From: Fibrobacteria bacterium
GTDB lineage: Bacteria; Fibrobacterota; Fibrobacteria; UBA11236
NCBI GenBank assembly: GCA_025360005.1
Contig: JANYDA010000032.1
Location: forward strand, 84,624-148,623
DNA: 64,000 bases
Reading direction: 5' to 3'
Part shown: positions 9,311 to 16,214 of the stretch, in pieces
How the letters are laid out: every line of letters starts with the position of its first letter
How positions within the stretch are numbered: the first letter of the stretch is position 1
The notes under the pieces: model-generated
Seen by the model: only the letters and a program-made list of their open reading frames with translations
Told to the model about the DNA's origin: nothing
Database searches by the model: none
Program-made: the position numbers and the translations under genes

Positions 9311-9625
9311 CTACCCTCTCATCCTCATCACTTCCTGATACGCTTCCATCGTCTTGTTGCGGATTTCCAGGAGTAGGTTGAAGGCCACCTTGGCTTCGCC
9401 CACGGCCAGCATCACCTGGTGCACGTCCTTGACCTCGCCGGATACCATCTTCTGGATGGATTGGTCCGCCTTCAACTGCATCTCGTTCACGTCCTTTAGG
9501 AATCCCGTGAACATATCGTTGAAATTCGCGCTGCCTTCTTTGGGCTTGGTCGACGGCTGCGCGGTCGGCGCCAGTTCGATTTCCTTGGGAGGACCTACGT
9601 TCAGGATGGGGTTCAGATCTGCCAT
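9311..9625 (-). CDS. fliE: Flagellar hook-basal body complex protein FliE
   Basis: FliE connects the MS-ring and export gate to the proximal rod. The 104-residue protein ends with the conserved helical segment (DVHQVMLAVGEAKVAFNLLL and EIRNKTMEAYQEVMRM) that defines the family. An N-terminal proline-rich linker precedes it. AGGAG lies 5 nt before the ATG. It starts 8 bp after the preceding 120-codon orphan, so the two are almost certainly co-transcribed. Confidence 0.95.
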   Translation of the reverse strand: MADLNPILNVGPPKEIELAPTAQPSTKPKEGSANFNDMFTGFLKDVNEMQLKADQSIQKMVSGEVKDVHQVMLAVGEAKVAFNLLLEIRNKTMEAYQEVMRMRG

Positions 9626-9633
9626 ATCGTCTC

Positions 9634-9996
9634 CTACGCCGTGAAATCAACATGCCGGCCCAGCGTCGGCTTGGAGTCCTGTTTCTCTACACCGCCGGTG
9701 CGGCCATAGGCCGAAGATCCGGTCAGGCCCGGCAATGCCGAAGCCGCGTTCCCGGGGGCGGGCGCAGCGGCCGGTTTCGACGGGATGCGCTCCGCCGGAT
9801 TCCGGGCCGCAGTGCCGGACGCTTTAGCCGCGGTCGCGTTGCCGCTTCCCAGCTCCAATTGTTTCCTTTTGATCAATTCCGCCAAGCCCGCTTGCCCGTC
9901 CGCGCCGTCGATCTTTTTCTTGGCTGAATCCCGGATCGCCTGGAACCGTTCCAGCGCCGAACCGGCATCGCTTCCGCCAATCCCTTTCAATGCCAT
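9634..9996 (-). CDS. Uncharacterised 120-aa protein inside the flagellar operon
   Basis: This 120-residue protein has no family that I recognise. Its N-terminal half is a short charged helix (SALERFQAIRDSAKKKIDGA, then LAELIKRKQLELG), the middle is an Ala/Pro/Gly-rich linker, and the C-terminus ends in KPTLGRHVDFTA. There is no signal peptide or membrane segment. AGAGGA sits 7 nt before the ATG. It lies 38 bp after flgC and 8 bp before fliE, where many bacteria have no gene. Position suggests a rod, export or assembly accessory role, but that is inference. Confidence 0.75.
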   Translation of the reverse strand: MALKGIGGSDAGSALERFQAIRDSAKKKIDGADGQAGLAELIKRKQLELGSGNATAAKASGTAARNPAERIPSKPAAAPAPGNAASALPGLTGSSAYGRTGGVEKQDSKPTLGRHVDFTA

Positions 9997-10034
9997 CCGC
10001 TAATCCTCTCAGCCATCCCCGCTGCCTCGGCCAT

Positions 10035-10541
10035 TCAGATATCCAGGGCCTTCATCAGCATGGCCTTGGTCGAATTCATCGCCGTCACGCTCGCTTCATA
10101 GGAGCGCGTGGCCGTGATCATGTCGGTCATTTCCTGCACCACGTTCACGTTGGGCATGGCCACATAGCCTTCGCTGTTGGCGTCCGGATGGGTAGGATCG
10201 TATACCAGCTTGGCCGGAGTCTGATCCTGCTCTACCGAAGCCACTTCCACGCCGCTGCCCACATGGTCCTTGTCCAACGGGAAACCGGGTTCCGGAATGG
10301 GGATATGATCGCTGTGGGTGGTGAATCCCTGCATCTTGTCGGGACCGAAAATGAAACGCTTCTCCGGGTCGACGGGATTCTCGCGCAGGACCACGAATTG
10401 GCGCTTGTAGGGGCCGCCGTCCTTGGTGCGCGTGGTTTCCGCGTTGGCCAGGTTGCTGGAGATGACGTTCTGCCGCATGCGCTGGGCGCGCAGGCCGCTC
10501 GCGCTGATCGACAATCCCGAGAACATATCCATCATGCCCAT
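10035..10541 (-). CDS. flgC: Flagellar proximal rod protein FlgC
   Basis: FlgC is a proximal rod subunit exported through the flagellar apparatus to the periplasm. It has the N-terminal rod/hook signature SGLRAQRMRQNVISSNLANA and the conserved C-terminal segment VVQEMTDMITATRSYEASVT. At 168 residues it is slightly longer than the common 135-150. The ATG has GGA 7 nt upstream. It starts 18 bp after flgB. Confidence 0.96.
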   Translation of the reverse strand: MGMMDMFSGLSISASGLRAQRMRQNVISSNLANAETTRTKDGGPYKRQFVVLRENPVDPEKRFIFGPDKMQGFTTHSDHIPIPEPGFPLDKDHVGSGVEVASVEQDQTPAKLVYDPTHPDANSEGYVAMPNVNVVQEMTDMITATRSYEASVTAMNSTKAMLMKALDI

Positions 10542-10559
10542 ATGCTTATCCTACCCCGC

Positions 10560-10979
10560 TTACGCGTGACCGGCTATCGCCGAGTTGATGTCGCCCTTGC
10601 GCTCCTGGATGAACTTGATCCCGAACGCGTACAGCAACTGGTTTTCCGCCAGCTTGGCGGCCTCCATATCCACATCCACATTATTGATCTCCCCCGGTAA
10701 AGTGGGGTCTTGGGAACGGTAGGCCACCGCTTGCACGTTGTCGAGGTTGGGCCGGCCCAGATTCAGGTGATCCGGCTGATCCTTGCCGCCCGCGATTTGC
10801 TTTTCGTCCAGCGCGGCCTTCAAGCGATCCTCGAAAGCCACTTCAATCCTCTGGTAACCGGGCGTAGTGATATTCGCCAGATTGTTGGCGATGGCCCGGC
10901 CGCGCAAAGTGCAGGCGTCCAGGCTTTTGGCCACTGCGGGGATGGATGTTCTTGAGAACAGGGCTTCCTTGAGGAACAT
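10560..10979 (-). CDS. flgB: Flagellar basal-body rod protein FlgB
   Basis: FlgB is a proximal rod subunit and the first gene of this operon. It shows the family signature RGRAIANNLANITTPGYQR and the C-terminal heptad-like stretch ENQLLYAFGIKFIQ. The start chosen is ATG 10979 (139 residues), preceded by AAAGGAAAA at 9-nt spacing; a TTG at 10997 would overlap that ribosome site. A sigma-54 promoter lies about 30 bp upstream, giving a very short leader. Confidence 0.95.
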   Translation of the reverse strand: MFLKEALFSRTSIPAVAKSLDACTLRGRAIANNLANITTPGYQRIEVAFEDRLKAALDEKQIAGGKDQPDHLNLGRPNLDNVQAVAYRSQDPTLPGEINNVDVDMEAAKLAENQLLYAFGIKFIQERKGDINSAIAGHA

Positions 10980-11010
10980 GCGAGGTTTTCCTTTCAACAG
11001 GGAGAATTAA

Positions 11011-11025
11011 GCAACGCCCGTGCCA
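11011..11025 (-). promoter_or_regulatory. Sigma-54 (RpoN) -24/-12 promoter of the flagellar operon
   Basis: On the minus strand 11025-11011 reads TGGCACGGGCGTTGC, followed by TT. This matches the sigma-54 consensus TGGCAC-N5-TTGCW, with exactly 10 nt between the GG and GC dinucleotides. The predicted start point, about 12 nt downstream, lies near 10999, just before the AAAGGAAAA site of flgB. Sigma-54 control of rod and MS-ring genes is known in several phyla and requires an AAA+ activator, which is not in this window. Confidence 0.85.
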
Positions 11026-11258
11026 CCGCCCCAGGATCGGAAAAGCCGCCCCGGCTTGCGGAATAAGGGATTGTGATCGCAAGCGTGGCCCGCCCGATCG
11101 GCAATTTACGGGAGCGAAGGCAGAAAGTGCCGAAAAAAATAATGCTAAAGTCCCCTACCTGTTTTTGCCGATAACGCTTGGGCGGGGAAGTTTTTTCCGT
11201 CCGGCGGACGGGACGGGGAAAATCCTGCCCCGCCCTGGGCGGACGGAGCGCGGCAGAA

Positions 11259-12323
11259 TCAGCCGTGTTCGGAGTGCAGGGCTTCCCAAACCTCGCCAAG
11301 ATCCCAACCCTTTTCCGAACTCAATACCACCTGTTTGTGCAGCGGCGAACAGTCGTATCCGTAAGGAATGGCCTCGCGGTGCAAGACGATGGCGGAATGC
11401 CCCAGGTAGTGGCAGATATGCGCCGGAAAGCTGTTGAAGCAGAGCACGGTGCCTTGGAAGGATCTCAGGATGCGGATCAGGCGAGAGAGGGGAAACATCT
11501 GAGGTACGTAACCGGTCCCGCTGCGGACCTCCAGGGCTATGTCTTCATCTCCCGGGCCCATCACCACCTCAACCGGCCTGCCGTCCAGCTTGTTCAGGAT
11601 GCCCAGCACCAAGCGGGTATAGACCCTATGCCCGAAATCCCGTTTCAGCCCGGCGCTGCCGATATGGAACAGGATCTTACCGTTCCCCCATTCGGGCACC
11701 TCTTCGCCCGGGAAAAGGGATTCGAGGGCTTCTTGATCGGAATCCCCCGCGCCCATGCGAATGGGGATGAAGAATGACGGCACGCCCGCCAGGTCCATCA
11801 CCTTCATATTCTCTTCCGCGAAGCTGCGCACTTCCGGCAGCAAGGGTATGGTGGCGGCATAACCGCCCCGACGGGCTTCATGCGAATGGCGAAAGCCGAA
11901 AGCGCGCCGGGCGCTGAAGCGGGCCGCGAAATCGAAACGCACGCGGTAGACGCCCACGCAATTGGTGAAAAGCAGATCCACCGGATCCAGGATCCACCGG
12001 AAAGGATCCAGGGGAGGGGCGATGCGCAGCGAGGCCGGCAGCTCGGTGCTGAATTCACGGGCATACCGATCCGCCCCGTGGAGGATCACTTCCGCATGCG
12101 GATAAGCGGCCACCAGACGATGCAAAGGCCGCAGGATCTGGACGAAATCCCCATAAGAACCCGTGAACATATAGGCGATGCGCTGGCGCCGCGAATCGGG
12201 ATCGGCATCGTGGACATCGGGAGCGTGCGGGCGCGTAGGCAGCATGCGGAGCAATCCGCGCATGCGCCAACGGATTACCTGGGAACTCTTTAACCAGAAG
12301 CGGGTGATGCTATGGGTAGACAC
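11259..12323 (-). CDS. Glycosyltransferase family 9 (heptosyltransferase-like) protein
   Basis: This 354-residue protein resembles ADP-heptose:LPS heptosyltransferases, which add heptose to the lipopolysaccharide core at the inner face of the membrane. Visible features are an N-terminal Rossmann half with GSYGDFVQILRPLHRLVAAYP (the G-x-GD-x motif of GT9), and a C-terminal half with KILFHIGSAGLKRDFGHRVY and VLCFNSFPAHICHYLG, corresponding to the nucleotide-sugar site. The frame begins at GTG 12323 with no good ribosome site; an ATG at 12263 is an alternative. It stands alone, between the flagellar operon and the LOG-family gene, and its acceptor cannot be told. Confidence 0.75.
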   Translation of the reverse strand: MSTHSITRFWLKSSQVIRWRMRGLLRMLPTRPHAPDVHDADPDSRRQRIAYMFTGSYGDFVQILRPLHRLVAAYPHAEVILHGADRYAREFSTELPASLRIAPPLDPFRWILDPVDLLFTNCVGVYRVRFDFAARFSARRAFGFRHSHEARRGGYAATIPLLPEVRSFAEENMKVMDLAGVPSFFIPIRMGAGDSDQEALESLFPGEEVPEWGNGKILFHIGSAGLKRDFGHRVYTRLVLGILNKLDGRPVEVVMGPGDEDIALEVRSGTGYVPQMFPLSRLIRILRSFQGTVLCFNSFPAHICHYLGHSAIVLHREAIPYGYDCSPLHKQVVLSSEKGWDLGEVWEALHSEHG

Positions 12324-12485
12324 GGAGGAATCATACCATGCGCCGGCTTTCCCTTACAACGGCCCGTACCGATATCCCGTGCGGAGCGGGGTCCGGTTGC
12401 AAATATCCGGTAAAAATGTAAAACTGGGGATTGGGTAGGCAGTCAGGACTTGTACATTCCTTGAAAAGGAAACCTCGCAAAGAAT

Positions 12486-13313
12486 ATGGGTAAATCAAGT
12501 TTGGTCCGGTTTTCGTTCATGAACAAGGAATTCCTGCACACCAAGGATGGCCGCGCCATCCGCATCCTGGCGGAATTCCTGGAGCCGGAATACCGCTACC
12601 GGGAATTCGGCATCGACAACACCATCGTTTTCTTCGGCTCGGCCCGCATCCTGCCCAGGAACAAGGCCCTGGCCAACCTCAGGAAGCTGAAAAAAGATCG
12701 CAAGGCCCCTGCGGCGGCCGTCCAAAAGGCGGAGCATAATCTGGAGATGTCCCGCTATTACGAGGAGGCAGTGGAACTTTCCCGCCGCTTGTCGGAATGG
12801 AACAAGACCCAAAAGGATCAGTACGCCATTTGTTCCGGGGGAGGTCCCGGCATCATGGAGGCCGCCAACAAAGGCGCCAGTCTCGCCAAGGCCCCCTCCA
12901 TCGGACTCAACATCCATCTGCCCTTCGAGCAGCATGCCAATCCGTATATCTCATCCCATCTGAATTTCGAATTCCATTATTTCTTCGTGCGCAAATTCTG
13001 GTTCGTGTATACCGCCAAGGCCATCATCATGTTTCCGGGAGGCTTCGGGACCCTGGACGAAATGATGGAAGTACTGACCCTGGTACAGACTGAACGCATC
13101 ACCAAGAAGATGGTGGTGGTGCTCTACGGGGAGGAATTCTGGAGCAAGGTACTGAACCTCGATTATCTGGTGGAAACGGGCATGATCAGCGCCGAGGATC
13201 TGGACTTGTTCAAGATCTGTTCCACTGTGGAAGATGCGTTCGCCTACGTCACCAAGGGCGTGAAGGCCAACCACGTAGCCGCCGCCGGAAAAAAGAAGGC
13301 CAAGAAGGGTTAG
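12486..13313 (+). CDS. LOG-family (lysine-decarboxylase-like) Rossmann protein
   Basis: The 275-residue protein has the LOG nucleotide-binding motif PGGFGTLDEMMEVLT and the upstream phosphate-binding loop ICSGGGPGIMEAANKGA. LOG proteins include phosphoribohydrolases that release free cytokinin bases from nucleotides and related nucleotide-5'-monophosphate nucleosidases. FFGSARILPRN near residue 50 is also typical. A Lys-rich C-terminal tail ends the protein. A second ATG at 12519 is possible. It starts a compact plus-strand run and is 7 bp from the esterase gene. Substrate is not predictable from sequence. Confidence 0.85.
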   Translation: MGKSSLVRFSFMNKEFLHTKDGRAIRILAEFLEPEYRYREFGIDNTIVFFGSARILPRNKALANLRKLKKDRKAPAAAVQKAEHNLEMSRYYEEAVELSRRLSEWNKTQKDQYAICSGGGPGIMEAANKGASLAKAPSIGLNIHLPFEQHANPYISSHLNFEFHYFFVRKFWFVYTAKAIIMFPGGFGTLDEMMEVLTLVQTERITKKMVVVLYGEEFWSKVLNLDYLVETGMISAEDLDLFKICSTVEDAFAYVTKGVKANHVAAAGKKKAKKG

Positions 13314-13320
13314 GCCTCCC

Positions 13321-14124
13321 GTGAAGGGCATCCAACGGGAAAAACCCTGGCCAAGGGATGCAGTAACCGGCGTGATACTGGGCGCCGAACCCTTCGCGTT
13401 GGGGGAGGGTTCCCACGCCATCCTGTTCCTGCATGGCTGGACTTCCACTCCGAGGGAACTCCGTTTTCTGGCCGAGCGCGCCGCCGCGTCCGGATTCCAC
13501 TGCCACGGTCCGCTTCTGCGCGGTCACGGTACCAAGATCGAAGACCTCGTCCCCACCCGCTTCCCCGATTATCTCCAGCAGGCGGAAACAGCCTTCACGG
13601 CCCTAGCGGCCAGGCATGCCCGCGTATCCGTTTGCGGCCTTTCCATGGGAGGCCTGCTCGGCTTGAAACTGGCCGCGCGGATGCCGGTAGCCGGCCTGAT
13701 CCTGATCGCTCCTTTCCTTTCCCCTTGGGGCAGGACCATAGGGCTGCCCAATCGCTGGCTCATAGGGCGCGTTCCGCTCCCGGCCATGATAGCCAAAAGC
13801 GCAGCCGGACCCATCATGGATCCCGTCCAGGCCCCGGAACACATCGCCTATCACGCCATGCCCAGCGCCGGCATAGTCAGCATTGTCGCGGCCGCGCGCG
13901 CCTTTGTCCCGGAAATCCCCCGAGTGGCCTGCCCCACACTCATCTTGCATAGCATCCACGATACCACCAGCGAATTCCGGGGCAGCCGAACCTTGATTGA
14001 AAACCTGGGAGCGGATGACAAAACCCTGGTGGCTTTCAACCGCGGAAACCATCTCATCACTCTGGATTATGAGAAGGAGCGCGTGGAAGAAACCGCCGTG
14101 GCCTGGTTGGAGCGGCGGCATTGA
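13321..14124 (+). CDS. Alpha/beta-hydrolase, carboxylesterase/monoacylglycerol-lipase-like
   Basis: This 267-residue protein looks like Est30/YvaK-type carboxylesterases. It has the oxyanion-hole sequence LFLHGWTSTP, the nucleophile elbow GLSMGG with Ser108, an acid candidate Asp214 in HSIHDTT, and His244 in GNHLITLD. No signal peptide is present, so it should be cytoplasmic and act on short or medium acyl esters. It begins at GTG 13321, 7 bp after the LOG gene, with AAGGGTTAGG upstream, so the two are probably one operon. Confidence 0.85.
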   Translation: MKGIQREKPWPRDAVTGVILGAEPFALGEGSHAILFLHGWTSTPRELRFLAERAAASGFHCHGPLLRGHGTKIEDLVPTRFPDYLQQAETAFTALAARHARVSVCGLSMGGLLGLKLAARMPVAGLILIAPFLSPWGRTIGLPNRWLIGRVPLPAMIAKSAAGPIMDPVQAPEHIAYHAMPSAGIVSIVAAARAFVPEIPRVACPTLILHSIHDTTSEFRGSRTLIENLGADDKTLVAFNRGNHLITLDYEKERVEETAVAWLERRH

Positions 14125-14146
14125 CAGAGGAATGTTTTTTTCTTAT

Positions 14147-14172
14147 CCTATTATTCCAGTAGGTTTAATAGG
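14147..14172. promoter_or_regulatory. 7-bp inverted repeat in the cysA leader
   Basis: CCTATTA (14147-14153) and TAATAGG (14166-14172) are perfect reverse complements 12 nt apart, ending 12 nt before the ATG of the CysA-type ATPase gene. The site is A+T-rich compared with its surroundings and could be an operator or an mRNA hairpin close to the ribosome site. No known regulator consensus was recognised. Confidence 0.4.
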
Positions 14173-14184
14173 GTAATCATCTAA

Positions 14185-15237
14185 ATGCAAATTTCCATCC
14201 GCAATGTGAAGAAACATTTTGAAGGCACGCAAGCCCTGAACGATGTCTCCATCGAAGTTCCGGATGGGGAGTTGGTGGCTCTTTTGGGCCCGTCCGGCTG
14301 CGGCAAAACCACTCTTCTCCGCATCATCGCAGGTTTGGAAACGCCGGATTCCGGCGAAGTCCTGTTCGGAGAAACCGATTCCACCAACCTTGCGGTGCGG
14401 AATCGCGGAGTGGGATTCGTTTTCCAGCATTACGCCCTCTTCAAGCACATGACGGTGAAGGAAAACATCGGCTTCTCGCTCAAGATCCAGAACCGCCCCA
14501 AGGAGGAAATCCGCCGTCGCGTCGAGGAGCTGCTCAACCTCATCCAGTTGAACGGCATCGGCAACCGGTTCCCATCGCAACTCTCCGGCGGCCAGAAACA
14601 ACGCGTGGCCTTGGCCCGCGCTCTCGCCGCCCGCCCCCATGTGATGCTCCTGGATGAACCCTTCGGGGCCTTGGATGCCCAGGTGCGCCAGGATCTGCGC
14701 CGCTGGCTGCGCAACCTGCATGACGAATTGAAGATGACCAGCGTATTCGTCACCCATGATCAGGATGAAGCCTTTGAAGTGGCTGATCGCGTGGTCATCA
14801 TGAATAAGGGCCGCGTGGAGCAGATCGGTTCCCCGGAAGAGATCTTCCATCATCCCGCCAACGGATTCGTGATGCATTTCCTGGGGAACGTCAACATCTT
14901 CCATAGCCGTCTGGAACATGGCCAAGGTTCTCCCGACCTGGATCTGGTCCACCCCGGACATGCTCCCGCTGATTCGGGGGCCACTTCCGTCTACGTCCGC
15001 CCCCATGAGCTAACCCTATACCGGTCCAAGGAGAACGCCAATGCCATCGAAGGCCGCATCGTGCATATCCGCACCATCGGGCTTTCCGTAAGGGTCAGCG
15101 TGGCCACGGTTTCCGGACCGGAAATCCAAGTGGAAGTTCCCAAGGAAGAATTCCAGGCCCTGGGCCTTGCCAAAGGCGACACCGCCTATGCCGTCGCCAA
15201 AGGCGTGAAGGTATTCCAGGACGATTACACGATTTGA
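14185..15237 (+). CDS. cysA: ABC transporter ATPase, sulfate/thiosulfate (CysA) type
   Basis: The 350-residue protein has all ABC ATPase motifs: Walker [11 protein letters not shown]-loop FVFQHYALF, signature [15 protein letters not shown], Walker [13 protein letters not shown] and the switch His in FVTHDQDEA. The [21 protein letters not shown] stretch and a C-terminal TOBE domain ([11 protein letters not shown]) match CysA, which drives sulfate/thiosulfate uptake; related spermidine/putrescine ATPases are similar. No permease (CysT/W) or binding protein is adjacent, so the assignment to sulfate rests on sequence only. Its TGA overlaps the ATG of the prepilin peptidase gene. Confidence 0.8.
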   Translation: MQISIRNVKKHFEGTQALNDVSIEVPDGELVALLGPSGCGKTTLLRIIAGLETPDSGEVLFGETDSTNLAVRNRGVGFVFQHYALFKHMTVKENIGFSLKIQNRPKEEIRRRVEELLNLIQLNGIGNRFPSQLSGGQKQRVALARALAARPHVMLLDEPFGALDAQVRQDLRRWLRNLHDELKMTSVFVTHDQDEAFEVADRVVIMNKGRVEQIGSPEEIFHHPANGFVMHFLGNVNIFHSRLEHGQGSPDLDLVHPGHAPADSGATSVYVRPHELTLYRSKENANAIEGRIVHIRTIGLSVRVSVATVSGPEIQVEVPKEEFQALGLAKGDTAYAVAKGVKVFQDDYTI

Positions 15238-16055
15238 TGAGCAGCCCTCCCTTCTCCCCGCTCTCCCCTTTCGCCGTTACCCTTTTAGGAGGCGTCTTCG
15301 GATTGATGGTGGGCTCTTTCTTCAATGTGGTGATCTACCGCATGCCGCGCGGGGAATCGGTGGTGTGGCCGCCTTCGCGTTGCATGCAATGCGGCTACCA
15401 AATCAAATTCTACCAGAATATACCCGTGGTTTCCTGGTTGTTGCTGAAGGGGAAATGCAAATCCTGCGGCACGCCCATTAGCGCCCAATATCCCATCATC
15501 GAGGCCTTGACGGGTTTGCTTACGGCCTTGATCATCGGCTATTTCTCTTTCGCGGAAGCAGGGTATCCCCTGGATTTCAAAATCGGCGTCACCTTCCTGG
15601 TCATGGCCTCCATCCCCATCTTCGTGATCGATTTCCGCCATTTCCTGATCCCGGATCTGCTCACCTATCCGGGCATGCTGCTGGGATTGGCCTTGAGCTT
15701 TCTTCCCGGCGGCCAGACGCCGCTCCAGAGCCTCACGGGCGCTGCGGTATCCGGGTTGTTCTTGTGGCTTATCGGTTATGCCGCCTCCCTAGTTTTGAAA
15801 AAGGAAGCCATGGGACTGGGGGATGTGAAGCTGGTGGCGATGGCGGGCGCATTGTTCGGGGCGCCTACGGCATTGTTCGGTTTGATTTTCGCTTCGGCTC
15901 TGGGTTGCCTCATCGGCCTGCCCATGATGCTATTGCGGAGGTTGGATGAGCATCGGCATATTCCGTTCGGGCCTTACATCTGCATGGGCGTGCTGCTGGC
16001 CGCCTTCTTCAGTCAACCGGTACTGGACTGGTATATGGGTTTGTTAAGCAGATAA
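15237..16055 (+). CDS. pilD: Prepilin peptidase/N-methyltransferase (PilD/GspO)
   Basis: This 272-residue polytopic membrane enzyme removes the leader of type IV prepilins or type II secretion pseudopilins and N-methylates the new N-terminus. The N-terminal segment has GSFFNVVIYRMPRGESVVWP and two zinc-binding pairs (CMQC, CKSC). The two catalytic Asp residues lie in FVIDFRHFLIPD and MGLGDVKLVAM. Several hydrophobic helices follow. The ATG at 15237 overlaps the cysA stop (TGATG). No pilin gene is nearby, so substrates are encoded elsewhere. Confidence 0.95.
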   Translation: MSSPPFSPLSPFAVTLLGGVFGLMVGSFFNVVIYRMPRGESVVWPPSRCMQCGYQIKFYQNIPVVSWLLLKGKCKSCGTPISAQYPIIEALTGLLTALIIGYFSFAEAGYPLDFKIGVTFLVMASIPIFVIDFRHFLIPDLLTYPGMLLGLALSFLPGGQTPLQSLTGAAVSGLFLWLIGYAASLVLKKEAMGLGDVKLVAMAGALFGAPTALFGLIFASALGCLIGLPMMLLRRLDEHRHIPFGPYICMGVLLAAFFSQPVLDWYMGLLSR

Positions 16056-16214
16056 TCGCCGCGCCGCCACCGGAAATGCGTTAGGAACTCCCGGCCTTGC
16101 CGCAAAACCCTCGCGAGCATTCGCCCCGGATTCCGGCCAAAACCGGGCCAATTTACTATCTTCTTCACCCTATTTCGTGGTATTTTTCCGGTTTTTTCCT
16201 CATCGGGGAGTGAT

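Noticed and set aside
11190..11260. Hairpin CCGTCC-GGC-GGACGG as a terminator for the GT9 gene
   Set aside because: The T-run lies on the wrong side of the stem for the plus strand and appears as A-run after the stem on the minus strand, so it does not match an intrinsic terminator.
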